Counted from the stretch's first letter, positions 1 to 8,785 are shown. The stretch: 64,000 bases of DNA from Chryseobacterium sp. c4a (GCF_009900745.1 NZ_WXVU01000001.1:620001-684000), one strand, 5' to 3'. Notes: generated by a model not told the origin, from the sequence alone. A program made the numbers and translations.

Positions 1-791
1 AATTGTAGAAGTTCTTTGATGAGGTTTTGATTGTCGTGTTCTCCGCCATCAAAGGATTTTTTACCATTTGCTAATGCCAGTTCCTTTCTCAGTTCACGGT
101 TTTCAGCATAGGTCATAAATGGAATATAGCTTGGATATTGTAAAGTTACTACCCAGCCTTCAAGATTTCTTTCTTTAGCTTCCTCAGCAAACTGTTCAAT
201 AATCGCTTCCGGAATTCCTGCTAATTGTTCTTTATCCGTAATATGTTTGAAATAGGCATTAGTAGAAGCCAGTACATTTTGTCCGAACTGAAGAGATTTT
301 ATTGAAAGATCCATGCTGATCTTTTTTAACTTTTCTTTGTCTTCTTCATTTAGAAGAGCACCGCTTCTTACAAAACCTTTATAAGTTTCATTTAAAAGCA
401 TTTTCTGCTCTTCATTAAGAGTATATTTTTCCTTTTCATCATAAACCTTTTTGATTTTGTTGAAAAGCGCTTCGTTCTGAGAAATTTTGGAAGAATATTC
501 TGTTAAAATCGGAGAAACTTCCTGAGCAATCTGTTGGATTTCATCGCTGGTTTCTGCAGAATTTAAATTGAAAAAGATATTAGAAACCACATCCAATTGC
601 TCGCCGGAATAGGCTAATGCTTCAATAACATTCTCAAAAGTAGGAGCTTCGGGATTGTCAACAATAGCATTGATTTCTTCCTCAGATTTTTGAATTAATT
701 CCTTAAATGCTGGAAGATAATCTTCATTTTTAATGTCACCGAATGGTGCTGAGTGATATGGAGTGTTAAATTTTTCGGTTAAAATATTCAT
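1..791 (-). CDS. M3 family metallopeptidase, N-terminal part (cut by window edge)
   Basis: The reverse strand is open from an ATG at 791 to the window edge, giving about 263 residues. The protein begins MNILTEKFNTPYHSAPFGDI and continues with a helical region of the type seen at the N terminus of peptidyl-dipeptidase Dcp / oligopeptidase A (family M3). Segments such as APTFENVIEAL and EGWVVTLQYPSYIPFMTYAENRELR fit that family. The zinc-binding HEFGH motif would lie outside the window, so catalytic competence cannot be judged. M3 enzymes degrade short peptides in the cytoplasm or periplasm. No signal peptide is visible, which favours a cytoplasmic enzyme. The family call is fairly secure; Dcp versus oligopeptidase is not decided. 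Confidence 0.85.
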   Translation of the reverse strand, partial: MNILTEKFNTPYHSAPFGDIKNEDYLPAFKELIQKSEEEINAIVDNPEAPTFENVIEALAYSGEQLDVVSNIFFNLNSAETSDEIQQIAQEVSPILTEYSSKISQNEALFNKIKKVYDEKEKYTLNEEQKMLLNETYKGFVRSGALLNEEDKEKLKKISMDLSIKSLQFGQNVLASTNAYFKHITDKEQLAGIPEAIIEQFAEEAKERNLEGWVVTLQYPSYIPFMTYAENRELRKELALANGKKSFDGGEHDNQNLIKELLQ

Positions 792-1004
792 TTTTCGATT
801 TTTAGTTAAACGTAAATGTAAGGATTCATCAGGGAATCCCAGCTGAAATGCTCAAAAATAATGCCCAAAAGCCAAGGTGTGACAAAAATGCCTTATCTTT
901 AAATAATCTTGTCCTATGCAAAGAGGGGATGATGTCAGAATATTTAATTTTGAAAGCAGATGAGAGACTCATTTTGAAATAAAACAACCTTAAATAAATA
1001 GACT

Positions 1005-1529
1005 ATGAAAACACTCTTAAAATTTATCGGCATTATTCTTTTGCTGGTTATCGTATATGCTGTTATTGCCATGCTGGCTTTCAGTAAAGATTATCACTAT
1101 GAAAAATCTGTTGTTATTAATGCCCCAAAGGAAAAAGTATGGCAATATGCAGGCTCCTTAAAAGGATATAATATGTGGGATCCTTTTTCAAAAGAAATAA
1201 AAAATATTAAGATCACTTATTCCGGAGAAGGAGATAAAATGGGTGATTCCTATCACTGGAAAGGGGATGATAGTGAAGGTGAGCAAACTATTACAGAAAT
1301 AGCTCCTAATGAAAAACTGGGTACCCAGCTTCATTTTATAAAACCTTTTGAAGGAAATGCCAAAAGTGCAATTGTACTAACTCCTGAAGGAAATGGAACG
1401 AAAGTAACATGGATGATTGATAATGAGTTGAATACCATGATGAAGATCATGAAACCTATGATGGACAGTAATATGGATAAAATGTTCGGCCAGGGACTGA
1501 ATGACCTGAAGAAATTATCAGAAAAATAA
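1005..1529 (+). CDS. SRPBCC (START/polyketide cyclase-like) family protein
   Basis: This 174-residue protein has one N-terminal membrane segment (about residues 5-27) followed by an SRPBCC ligand-binding fold. The strand pattern YHYEKSVVINAPKEKVWQYA is the typical opening of polyketide_cyc2-type domains, and the C-terminal helix MDKMFGQGLNDLKKLSEK closes the pocket. Such proteins bind hydrophobic ligands. No substrate can be read from the sequence. The anchor suggests that the domain sits at the membrane. It is a single gene followed at once by a hairpin terminator. The product family is confident, the function unknown. Confidence 0.8.
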   Translation: MKTLLKFIGIILLLVIVYAVIAMLAFSKDYHYEKSVVINAPKEKVWQYAGSLKGYNMWDPFSKEIKNIKITYSGEGDKMGDSYHWKGDDSEGEQTITEIAPNEKLGTQLHFIKPFEGNAKSAIVLTPEGNGTKVTWMIDNELNTMMKIMKPMMDSNMDKMFGQGLNDLKKLSEK

Positions 1530-1535
1530 ATAAGA

Positions 1536-1565
1536 AGCCTTGTAAATATTGTACAAGGCTTTTTT
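1536..1565. terminator. Rho-independent terminator, probably bidirectional
   Basis: AGCCTTGTA (1536-1544) pairs perfectly with TACAAGGCT (1552-1560) around a 7-nt loop and is followed by a T run. It ends the SRPBCC gene. The convergent DUF805 gene stops inside the T run, so the hairpin probably serves both strands. Confidence 0.85.
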
Positions 1566-1875
1566 ATTGGATAGGAGCTTCTCCGTATTTGTTTTTTCCA
1601 GTATCTCCTTCGTTAATAAGCATCAGAAAACCATAAAAAGGGATGAGCTGATACCAGCCGCTTTCTCCCATATCGTGACACCTTTTGGTTCCCTGTGCGA
1701 ACAGGAAAAGCAGTCCTGGAATAAGTACAAAGATTGAAATGGTTAATAATAATAAAGGAGGAACTATTCCCTTACAAAGTTTAAGTGTTGTTGTAATTCC
1801 GAAATCAATCAATAAAGTGAGTGCATATTCTTTATTGGAGATTCTCCCTTCAAAAGCAAAAGGATTTTTAAACAT
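1564..1875 (-). CDS. DUF805 domain-containing membrane protein
   Basis: This is a 103-residue protein. The N-terminal FAFEGRISNKEYALTL and the later GTKRCHDMGESGWYQLIPFYG match the two DUF805 signatures (FxGRxxRxEYW and RxHDxGxSGW). Two hydrophobic stretches, roughly residues 20-37 and 38-60, give membrane helices, with a further short one near 78-90. DUF805 proteins are small inner-membrane proteins of unknown role. It is convergent with the upstream gene and shares its terminator. Confidence 0.85.
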   Translation of the reverse strand: MFKNPFAFEGRISNKEYALTLLIDFGITTTLKLCKGIVPPLLLLTISIFVLIPGLLFLFAQGTKRCHDMGESGWYQLIPFYGFLMLINEGDTGKNKYGEAPIQ

Positions 1876-1952
1876 GATTCTATTTTAGTTTTTATAATTT
1901 CAAAAGTATAAATTATTTTTAAAATATTATCTTTATATAAAGAAACGATTCT

Positions 1953-2402
1953 ATGGAGAAGATTGTATTTGAAAAAAGCGACATTAGAGACTTCGTAAAA
2001 AACACCATTGCAGAAAAAATTGAGAAACTTAAAAACTTCATCGAATTTACTCTGGAAGCCAGTCGTGATATCAAGAAAATACCGAAATATGACAGTATGC
2101 GGGAAGAAATGCAGGAAGAAATCTACCAGATGCAGCGTCAGTTGGGTGCTTTAAATGATCTCAAACGAAACATGGGCAAAGTTCTGAATACTGCAACAGA
2201 TCGTATTCAGATCGGTTCTTTGGTGATAACGAATAAGGCTCGTTTTTATATCTCTGTGTCGTTAGGTGAATTTTTCTTTGAAGGTGACCGGTTTTATGCC
2301 ATTTCTCCTGAAAGCCCCATGGCCAAAAAAATGATGGGAATGAAAGCCGGTGACGAATTTACTTTGAACAAAATTCATCAGAAAATAGTGGAAGTGTTGT
2401 AG
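1953..2402 (+). CDS. GreA/GreB-like elongation factor family protein
   Basis: This 149-residue protein has an N-terminal helical hairpin (about residues 10-75, charged and heptad-like) and a C-terminal FKBP-like domain. The domain carries RIQIGSLVITN and SPMAKKMMGMKAGDEF, the counterparts of the GreA signatures around GxxV and SPLGKALLGKxxGD. Gre factors insert the hairpin into the RNA polymerase secondary channel and stimulate cleavage of backtracked RNA. Here the tip of the coiled coil (YDSMREEMQEEIYQM) is acidic, but the canonical Asp-Glu pair is not clearly aligned. It could therefore be a Gre paralogue or competitor of the Gfh1/Rnk type. Confidence 0.7.
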   Translation: MEKIVFEKSDIRDFVKNTIAEKIEKLKNFIEFTLEASRDIKKIPKYDSMREEMQEEIYQMQRQLGALNDLKRNMGKVLNTATDRIQIGSLVITNKARFYISVSLGEFFFEGDRFYAISPESPMAKKMMGMKAGDEFTLNKIHQKIVEVL

Positions 2403-2618
2403 ATTTGTCAATTGTAAATTTAGCATCACAAATGAATAGGGAATTAATGTTGTCTGCAAAAATTGAAAAGCGCAGCAAATTGCCCATTCCCATTGACTCT
2501 GATATCATTTCTCAGCCAATACCACATTTACCACTCGAAACCTTGTACCCCGAATCTCGTACCTCGAACCCCGACTCAAAATCTTTCCCCATTCTCCTGT
2601 AAATTAACTAACATGTCG
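2403..2618. repeat. Degenerate simple-repeat spacer (CTCG-TACC-CGAA words)
   Basis: The spacer between the Gre-like gene and the nitroreductase contains loosely repeated words, most clearly at 2530-2580: cctcgaacc, ctcgtacc and ccccga are shuffled in near-tandem order. The composition differs sharply from the AT-rich surroundings. A similar pyrimidine-rich patch precedes rnpB. No coding potential is credible here. Confidence 0.5.
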
Positions 2619-2626
2619 TATTTTTG
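2619..2626 (+). promoter_or_regulatory. -7 box TATTTTTG, possible leaderless start
   Basis: This is a match to the Bacteroidota -7 consensus TAnnTTTG. It ends only 5 nt before the nitroreductase ATG (2632), so transcription would begin at or next to the start codon. No -33 TTG was identified at the usual spacing. Confidence 0.45.
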
Positions 2627-2631
2627 TCTCT

Positions 2632-3141
2632 ATGAAGAAAGCAGAAGTTTTAAAAGAAATAATAGAGCAAAGAAGAAGTATCTTCCCAAAAGATTATACT
2701 GACGCAGAAATTTCTCAGGAGGTTATTGATGAGATCTTACATTCGGCAACTTTGGCTCCCAATCATAAGCGTACTAAACCTTGGCGTTTCAAAATATTTA
2801 AAGGAGAAGAGAAAGCAAAATTGGCTTCAGAAATGCAGACTATCTATAAGGCTACTCAACCTGAGCAACTTTTCCTTGAGAAAAAATATAATGATATTGG
2901 CTTTAAAATTAATAAAGCTAATGTAGTGGTTTCTATTGTTGTTAATTTCAGTGGAATGGTTCCTGAATGGGAAGAGATTGCGGCCACTTCAATGGCGGTT
3001 CAGAATATGTATTTAAGCTGTACAGCAAATAATGTTGGTTGCTACTGGAGTTCTCCAAAAATTGTTGATCATTTGAAAGAATCTCTTACCATTGAAGAAA
3101 ATCAGAAATGTCTGGGACTTTTCTATATGGGAGAAGTATAA
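2632..3141 (+). CDS. Nitroreductase family protein (YdjA-like), short C terminus
   Basis: This 169-residue protein matches the single-domain nitroreductase fold. EIIEQRRSIFPKDY provides the FMN-contacting RRS motif, LAPNHKRTKPWRF the substrate/FMN loop, and NVGCYWSSPKIV the dimer and cofactor region. These enzymes use FMN and NAD(P)H to reduce nitro groups or quinones. The protein stops at LGLFYMGEV, where YdjA-like proteins usually continue for about 20 residues, so the C-terminal arm is missing. The next gene starts 3 nt downstream. The start ATG at 2632 is fixed by the -7 box immediately upstream. Confidence 0.8.
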   Translation: MKKAEVLKEIIEQRRSIFPKDYTDAEISQEVIDEILHSATLAPNHKRTKPWRFKIFKGEEKAKLASEMQTIYKATQPEQLFLEKKYNDIGFKINKANVVVSIVVNFSGMVPEWEEIAATSMAVQNMYLSCTANNVGCYWSSPKIVDHLKESLTIEENQKCLGLFYMGEV

Positions 3142-3144
3142 TGG

Positions 3145-3729
3145 ATGAAGAATATTTACCGTAATTATAATGAAGAAGATCTGATTGTTGCCTATCTTCA
3201 TATGACGGATCATACCGGCACAATAAATAATGAGATGCGTGAGGTGATCAATCAAAAATTTGATTATAATGAATTTGTAAGTAAAGCTGAAAACCGAAAA
3301 ATTCTGATTAAAGAAAAGGGTAGGGTTGCTTTTGAAGTTTATCACAGTGTACAGAAAGATGAAACAATCTATTCTATTCTTAACAATATTTCATCAGAAA
3401 TGATGGATAAAGAGGAATTGAAAATTTTTATTCTTGAAAAATTTGATCAATTTTCAAGAGTGAAAGAAAATGACAGGATTGATAAAAAAACGATTTATAG
3501 AAGTCTTTTAGGAATTATTATAGCTTCTATTAATGGTTTACTTTTTCTTTATACTATACTTTCATTTACTTCTGAATTTTCATTCTTTTTACTTATACCG
3601 ATTTATATCTTAAATTATTTGGTGATTAGATGGATTACAAAGAAAACCAGAGATAACATCATTGTATTTTTAGCTGTTTTGATTTCTGTTATTATTTCAA
3701 CTGTTTTGCCTTTTATTTTGTTGGTTTGA
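3145..3729 (+). CDS. Hypothetical protein with C-terminal membrane segments
   Basis: I do not recognise this 194-residue protein. The first 115 residues are soluble and charged (MKNIYRNYNEEDLIVAYLHM...). Three hydrophobic segments follow, at about 122-146, 148-166 and 172-194. It starts 3 nt after the nitroreductase stop and is probably co-transcribed with it. The codon use looks native. No enzymatic motif is visible. Confidence 0.6.
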   Translation: MKNIYRNYNEEDLIVAYLHMTDHTGTINNEMREVINQKFDYNEFVSKAENRKILIKEKGRVAFEVYHSVQKDETIYSILNNISSEMMDKEELKIFILEKFDQFSRVKENDRIDKKTIYRSLLGIIIASINGLLFLYTILSFTSEFSFFLLIPIYILNYLVIRWITKKTRDNIIVFLAVLISVIISTVLPFILLV

Positions 3730-3781
3730 AAAAAATATGAAATTATATCAATTTAAGATTATCTAATTGGAAAATTTATTC

Positions 3782-3789
3782 TATCTTTG
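3782..3789 (+). promoter_or_regulatory. -7 promoter box of rpsP (TATCTTTG)
   Basis: This is a perfect TAnnTTTG -7 element 48 bp before the rpsP start. The following bases, GCACTC, are identical to those after the rnpB box, which supports a strong housekeeping promoter. Confidence 0.65.
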
Positions 3790-3837
3790 CACTCTTAAAT
3801 ATTTAACTGGGACGAGTTCCCGTAAAATTCAAACATT

Positions 3838-4392
3838 ATGTCAGTAAAAATCAGATTACAAAGACACGGTAAAAAAGGAAAACCTTTTTTCCACATCGTG
3901 GTTGCAGATTCTAGAGCTAGAAGAGATGGTAGATTCATCGAGAAACTAGGAACTTACAACCCAATTACTAATCCAGCAACTATCGAGTTGAACGTTGATT
4001 CTGCTGTACAGTGGTTAAACAACGGTGCTCAGCCTACTGATACTGCTAGAGCTATTTTATCTTACAAAGGTGCTCTTTACAAAAAACACTTACAAGGTGG
4101 TGTAGCTAAAGGTGCTTTTGATGAAGCTGAAGCTGAGAAAAGATTCAACGCTTGGGTAGAAGCTAAAGATGCTAAAGTACAAGGTAAAGTAGAAGGTTTA
4201 GCTACTGCTAAATCTGATGCTAAGAAAGCTGCTTTAGAAGCTGAAGTAAAAGTAAACGAAGCTAGAATTGCTGCTGCTGCACAAGCTGAAGCTGATGCTA
4301 AAGCTGCTGAAGAAGCTGCAAACGCACCTGCTGAAGAAGTTGCTACAGAAGGAGAAGCTGCTGCTGAAACTGAAGAAAACACTGAAGCTTAA
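3838..4392 (+). CDS. rpsP: 30S ribosomal protein S16 with long Ala/Glu-rich tail
   Basis: Residues 1-85 are a canonical S16 (MSVKIRLQRHGKKGKPFFHIVVADSRARRDGRFIEKLGTYNP), which binds 16S rRNA during 30S assembly. The protein is 184 residues, about twice the usual 80-90. The extra 95 residues form a charged low-complexity tail rich in Ala, Glu and Lys (ADAKAAEEAANAPAEEVATEGEAAAETEE), predicted to be helical or disordered. Long S16 tails are common in Bacteroidota. Codon choice is strongly biased (GCT, AAA, GAA), as expected for a highly expressed gene. rimM follows 14 nt later. Confidence 0.98.
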   Translation: MSVKIRLQRHGKKGKPFFHIVVADSRARRDGRFIEKLGTYNPITNPATIELNVDSAVQWLNNGAQPTDTARAILSYKGALYKKHLQGGVAKGAFDEAEAEKRFNAWVEAKDAKVQGKVEGLATAKSDAKKAALEAEVKVNEARIAAAAQAEADAKAAEEAANAPAEEVATEGEAAAETEENTEA

Positions 4393-4406
4393 GAACATTT
4401 CCGGTT

Positions 4407-4949
4407 ATGCGTAAAGAAGATTGCTATTTGTTGGGGAAAATAACACGCAGACACGGACTTGCGGGCAACGTTATCCTTAAATTGGATACCGACCAGCCTG
4501 AGCTTTACAATAAATTGGAATCAATATTCGTTGAAATCAACGGATTATTGGTTCCATTTTTTATTGCAAAATCATCATGGAGCAAATTAGATGCTCTGAA
4601 CCTTGCGTTCAAAAACTCTTCTGAAGCTATGGTAGACCAGTCTTTAGGCAAAAATGTTTACCTTCCGTTAGCTTCTCTTCCCAAACTTACAGGGAAACAA
4701 TTCTATTACCACGAAATCATTGGATTTGAAATTCTTGATGAAAATGATAACAACTGTGGAGTGATCAGATCTGTAAACGATCAGACGGCACAGGTGTATT
4801 TCATCACCAATCTGGATGGAAAAGAAGTAGTAATCCCTATGATCAAAGACTGGATTCTTGAAGTTAACCGAGAAGAAAGAACGATCAAAATGGTACTTCC
4901 TGAAGGTCTTATTGACGTTTTTCTAGTTCCTTCTAAGAAAGACGAATAA
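4407..4949 (+). CDS. rimM: Ribosome maturation factor RimM
   Basis: This 180-residue protein has an N-terminal RimM domain (LGKITRRHGLAGNVILKLDTD) and a C-terminal PRC-barrel (FYYHEIIGFEILDENDNNCG and VVIPMIKDWILEVNREERTI). RimM binds S19 and assists maturation of the 30S head and 16S processing. It lies 14 nt downstream of rpsP in the conserved rpsP-rimM arrangement. trmD, which often follows in other phyla, is absent. The transcript ends before the convergent AraC gene. Confidence 0.97.
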   Translation: MRKEDCYLLGKITRRHGLAGNVILKLDTDQPELYNKLESIFVEINGLLVPFFIAKSSWSKLDALNLAFKNSSEAMVDQSLGKNVYLPLASLPKLTGKQFYYHEIIGFEILDENDNNCGVIRSVNDQTAQVYFITNLDGKEVVIPMIKDWILEVNREERTIKMVLPEGLIDVFLVPSKKDE

Positions 4950-5014
4950 ATTTCTATCTTATTTTTCTATTCTTCTTCCCAAGAATAAACTATTTACCTA
5001 TTTCAGGTAATAAT

Positions 5015-5929
5015 TTAATTAAACAATTTTCTGAATTCTCCAGGCGATTGCTTGGTCTTCTGTTTAAAGAGTTTACTGAAGGACTGCGGATGTTCAAAAC
5101 CGAGTTCATAGGCAATTTCACTCACTGATAAACTCGTTGTGCTTAAACGTTCTTTTGCTGAATCAATTAATTTATTCTGAATATGCTGCTGTGTGTTTTG
5201 TTGTGTATGAAGACGAAGTAAGGTTCCAAGATAGTTGGGTGAAATATTCATTTGTTCGGCGATACACTTCACAGAGGGAATTCCATTTTCTATCAGGCTT
5301 CCGTTTTCAAAATATTGGGAGAGAATCTCTTCAAATTTATAAAGCAATTCATGACTTGATTTTTTTCGGGTAAAAAACTGACGTTCATAAAAACGGTCAG
5401 AATAAATCAGTAATGATTCAATCTGTGAAATAATCAGTTCCTGTGTGAATCTATCTGTGTTTGACTGATATTCACGTTCAATATTTTTAAAGATTTCAAT
5501 CATGATATTTTCTTCTTTATCTGAAAGAAAAAGGGCTTCTTTCACCTGATAACTAAAGAAATCGTATGATCTTATTTTTTTGGTTAATGAGGTATTCCAA
5601 AGAAAATCAGGGTGAATCAGCAATAAAAATCCTGTAGGCTCTACCTGGATATTCTGTCTTATTTCCAGACTTAAAAATTGTTGTGGTGAAACGAAGCACA
5701 GTACTCCCGAATCAAAATCATACTGCTGTTGCCCGTAATTGAATTTTTGATGGACATTTTTCTTTAATCCGATTGAATAAAAATTCTGAATCCATCTCAA
5801 TTCTTTGTCTTCTACAATATAATGCACTTTACTGTAATCTATCAGACTGATCAGAGGGTGCTCAGGATTTGGAAGATTACAGAAAGCATGAAAATCTGCA
5901 ATAGAATCAAAGCGGATGGGTGTTTTCAT
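5015..5929 (-). CDS. AraC family transcriptional regulator
   Basis: I place the start at the ATG at 5929 (MKTPIRFDSIADFHAF), giving 304 residues. An upstream in-frame ATG at 5989 would add 20 residues that do not look like part of the family. The N-terminal 170 residues form a cupin-like sensor. The last 100 residues are the two-helix-turn-helix AraC DNA-binding domain (VKCIAEQMNISPNYLGTLLR and SVSEIAYELGFEHPQSFSKLFKQKTKQSPGEFRK). It lies downstream of an SDR gene on the same strand, separated by about 100 nt, and may control it. The effector is unknown. Confidence 0.88.
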   Translation of the reverse strand: MKTPIRFDSIADFHAFCNLPNPEHPLISLIDYSKVHYIVEDKELRWIQNFYSIGLKKNVHQKFNYGQQQYDFDSGVLCFVSPQQFLSLEIRQNIQVEPTGFLLLIHPDFLWNTSLTKKIRSYDFFSYQVKEALFLSDKEENIMIEIFKNIEREYQSNTDRFTQELIISQIESLLIYSDRFYERQFFTRKKSSHELLYKFEEILSQYFENGSLIENGIPSVKCIAEQMNISPNYLGTLLRLHTQQNTQQHIQNKLIDSAKERLSTTSLSVSEIAYELGFEHPQSFSKLFKQKTKQSPGEFRKLFN

Positions 5930-6031
5930 AATAGCTAAGTTAACTGTTTTTTGTGAAAAGTATAAATGCATTGTTTCAGAAATCTTCAACTCCGCTCAGC
6001 ATGAACGAAGATGAAGGATTTCATGATGATA

Positions 6032-6871
6032 TTAAATGGCTGTTGAAACAGTCAGCTTCTCCCATTTTTCAGCATCTTTCTTTAAGATATCAATTTTATT
6101 ATTGAGAAATTCCATTGTTCCTACGCCTAATAATAAATGAACAGGAGGATTTTTCTCTTTACTGATCTGAATCAGAACATCAGCTGCCTTTACGGGATCA
6201 TTAGGTTGGTTACCATTAATTTCATTAAGGTGAGCCTGCTCAGAAATTCTCGCTGCTTCATAGGCCTGAATAGGATTTGAAGGGGTTTTCACAGAATCTT
6301 TATGTAAGAAATCCGTACGGAAGTATCCAGGGTAAACAACTGTAGCATGAATTCCAAAATCTTTTACTTCTTCCGCCAATGCTTCTGTAAATCCGGCAAC
6401 CGCAAATTTTGTTGAACAGTAAATTCCCCAGCCCGGAAAATTTGCTGAATATCCACCTACAGAAGAAATATTGAAGATGTTTCCTGATCTTTGCTCACGA
6501 AGATAGGGAAGGGCATTTCTGATGACATTTAATGTTCCGAAAACATTCACTGCATAATTTTCTCTAGCCTCTTCATCAGTAAGCTCTTCCAGAGTTCCAA
6601 TTTGTCCGTATCCTGCATTGTTGACTACTACATCGATTTGCCCGAAATGTTCCACTGTTTTTGAGATCACAGATTTTATGTCATCGTTGTCTTTAATATT
6701 GACATTAAGTGGCAGGAAGTTTTCAGATGTTTTTCCAAAGGCGGAAATTAGAGATTCAACGGTACGGCTGGTAGCCGCAACCAGATATCCTTCGGATAAT
6801 AATTTTTTTACCAATTCGAATCCCAAGCCCTTTGAAGCTCCTGTCACAAACCATACTTTTTTTGTTTCCAT
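6032..6871 (-). CDS. SDR family NAD(P)-dependent oxidoreductase
   Basis: This is a classical short-chain dehydrogenase of 279 residues when started at METKKVWFVTG (6871). The upstream ATG at 6904 adds an unlikely 11-residue leader. The cofactor loop is TGASKGLGFE, the NNAGYG motif follows, and the active site is S...YCSTK (Tyr and Lys). The Arg in the first turn after beta-2 (AATSRT) favours NADP(H). The substrate is unknown. It is adjacent to the AraC regulator on the same strand, a common pair in Chryseobacterium-like genomes. Confidence 0.9.
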   Translation of the reverse strand: METKKVWFVTGASKGLGFELVKKLLSEGYLVAATSRTVESLISAFGKTSENFLPLNVNIKDNDDIKSVISKTVEHFGQIDVVVNNAGYGQIGTLEELTDEEARENYAVNVFGTLNVIRNALPYLREQRSGNIFNISSVGGYSANFPGWGIYCSTKFAVAGFTEALAEEVKDFGIHATVVYPGYFRTDFLHKDSVKTPSNPIQAYEAARISEQAHLNEINGNQPNDPVKAADVLIQISKEKNPPVHLLLGVGTMEFLNNKIDILKKDAEKWEKLTVSTAI

Positions 6872-6990
6872 TTTTAAATATTTTTTGTTTAAATGATGGT
6901 ACAAAGATGAAAACTTACACTCATGAAAATGTAGCCGAATCGGAGAATGATGTATCCAAATCGTGAATGCTCATTCTATTTGAAAAGATT

Positions 6991-7787
6991 TCAGCGAACT
7001 TTCAGTAGCTTTCTGAATTTCAATGGTGTGATTCCAATATTTTCTTTAAAATACAGGGTAAAATGACTTTGATCTGCAAAACCGCATTCCAGAGCAATAT
7101 CTGTCAACGAAGATGCGAATTGAGAAGTTCAATTGATTTATTAATTTTTAATTTCCGGAGATATTCTCCTAGATTGCAATGGAAATATTTATGAAATTCT
7201 CTGCTTAAATGAATAGGATGGATGTTCAACGCCTTAGAAAGCTCAGACAGATTAAGGGTTTCAACAACATTTTCATATAGAATCTCATTAATCTGACCTA
7301 CCCACAGCGGTTTTCTTTCTTTCTTTGATTTCCCTCTCCTGGGTTAATTAACTGAAAAGGTGTAGTAATAGCTGACTGATCGCCATTTCAAAAGATGTAC
7401 TATTGGTTTTTGTTTCTTTAAAAATCTGCTGAACCAATAATTTGAAGGCCGGATTTTTTATATTGAAGCTGCCTTCAATCTTGTTTTTCTGAAGATCAAA
7501 ATGCTCAAACCAATTTTGAGTGATTTTAATGTGGAAACCTCTGGTTTAATATTATAGTGCGGATCTTCCCAATGATGATACTATAATGTTCCTGCTGAGC
7601 ATCCGTATGTTTCTTTTTTGTTTCTTTCTGTCATATTACCTTGAAGGAGAAAAGTAAAGTATGCATTTTCGTGATAATGCCAGTCCACTTAAGGATGAGT
7701 ATATTCGGTATCAGTGATCGTTAATCCTTCTAAATTGATCCTTTGATTGGTTTCCCCAAAATATTCGCCGTTACAAAGACTTTTCAT
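6991..7787 (-). pseudogene. AraC family regulator, decayed (stops and frameshift)
   Basis: The reverse strand from the ATG at 7787 reads MKSLCNGEYFGETNQRINLEGL and continues as an AraC-type cupin, but it is broken by TAA after TEYTHP and by TAG after GCSAGTL. The C-terminal HTH is still recognisable (LNLSELSKALNIHPIHLSREFHKYF). A frameshift after INKSIEL moves the last helix pair (SLTDIALECGFADQSHFTLYFKENIGITPLKFRKLL) into another frame, ending at TGA 6993-6991. Its ATG overlaps the stop of the upstream regulator as ATGA, showing former translational coupling. I infer recent inactivation, because most of the protein is still readable. Confidence 0.8.
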
Positions 7788-8713
7788 GATAGATTTTGTT
7801 TTAATTGGTCAATCTGTTCATACATTTTATTAAAAAATTTTTTCCTGTCACGATTTCCTGAAGTATTCAGTGATTTTGAATTTTTAATCTGATGCTCAAA
7901 ATAATTCAGCGTTTCCTGGCAGGTCTTAGCATCATTTATTAAGATATATCCAAACATATTTGTAGGCAAAGCAAAAAGTGACTGCTGTGGGTGATGGAAA
8001 AAAATGTCATTGGAAAGATGCATCAACTCATTTTCGTATAAGTGGAACTTTGGATTGTTTTCTGTCTTTTGCTCGATGTATTCTATCAACTCTCTTAATT
8101 CCTGCAAAATAATTTGTGCTTCGTTTATTTTCAGAAGATCGGTTTCGTAATAAAATAAAACTTGTTGTAAAATACTGGAAACTGTCATATCATTCCATAA
8201 TTCAGCAACATTTTGCTCTTCATATATTCTTCTTAATTTTTGAGTGTCGGCTTCAAATTGTGGTGGAGAAAACTGTAGAAAAGGGATAAAAACCTGTTTG
8301 GCATTTAGTAAATTCATCCAGACATAAATCTTAAAACGGGAAAGTAAAGTATCCGAAAGGGTATAGAAAAACGGAATATCCTTTGCCGAATAATAAATGG
8401 TCATTTTATCAGAAATGGGTAAGTTTTCAAAAACACTCAGATTATTCTGAAAGAAAGACTGGAGATCCTCTGTTGTAGTAACAGCAGAAGTTTTTTTAAC
8501 CAAAATCTGATGATCTGAAGAGAGAAATTGATCTAACGAGATCTGGTAATATTTTGCCAACTCCAGAGCTTCTTCAAAACTGAATTTTGCTTTCAGGGAA
8601 GTTCTTCTGTGGGCAGCATCATAGCTAATATTAAGAATATTGGCAATCTCATCATTCAATGATTTATCACCGATTCTTCTTCGGATTTCCTTTAATAATG
8701 CTTCTTGGTGCAT
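7784..8713 (-). CDS. BetR-like helix-turn-helix transcriptional regulator
   Basis: This 309-residue protein has an N-terminal HTH (LLKEIRRRIGDKSLNDEIANILNISYDAAHRRTSLKAKFSFEEALELAKYY, residues 6-56) of the BetR/Xre type common in Bacteroidota. It is followed by a long helical region without catalytic motifs (residues 75-305). Proteins of this architecture usually sense or control nearby genes, but the target is not evident. The divergent gene at 8819 encodes a surface-repeat protein and shares the 105-bp intergenic region, so it is a candidate target. The stop overlaps the start of the decayed AraC gene. Confidence 0.75.
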   Translation of the reverse strand: MHQEALLKEIRRRIGDKSLNDEIANILNISYDAAHRRTSLKAKFSFEEALELAKYYQISLDQFLSSDHQILVKKTSAVTTTEDLQSFFQNNLSVFENLPISDKMTIYYSAKDIPFFYTLSDTLLSRFKIYVWMNLLNAKQVFIPFLQFSPPQFEADTQKLRRIYEEQNVAELWNDMTVSSILQQVLFYYETDLLKINEAQIILQELRELIEYIEQKTENNPKFHLYENELMHLSNDIFFHHPQQSLFALPTNMFGYILINDAKTCQETLNYFEHQIKNSKSLNTSGNRDRKKFFNKMYEQIDQLKQNLS

Positions 8714-8785
8714 GTTTTTGCGATTTTCACAAATTTACTATTTTTTTTAATTTTTTTTCACATTTAATACTGGGTTTTCTGCTGA

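Noticed and set aside
4077..4382. 101-residue reverse-strand frame inside rpsP
   Set aside because: It is a shadow of the Ala-rich S16 tail. Repeated GCT/GAA codons leave the antisense frame open with a Ser/Ala-only product.
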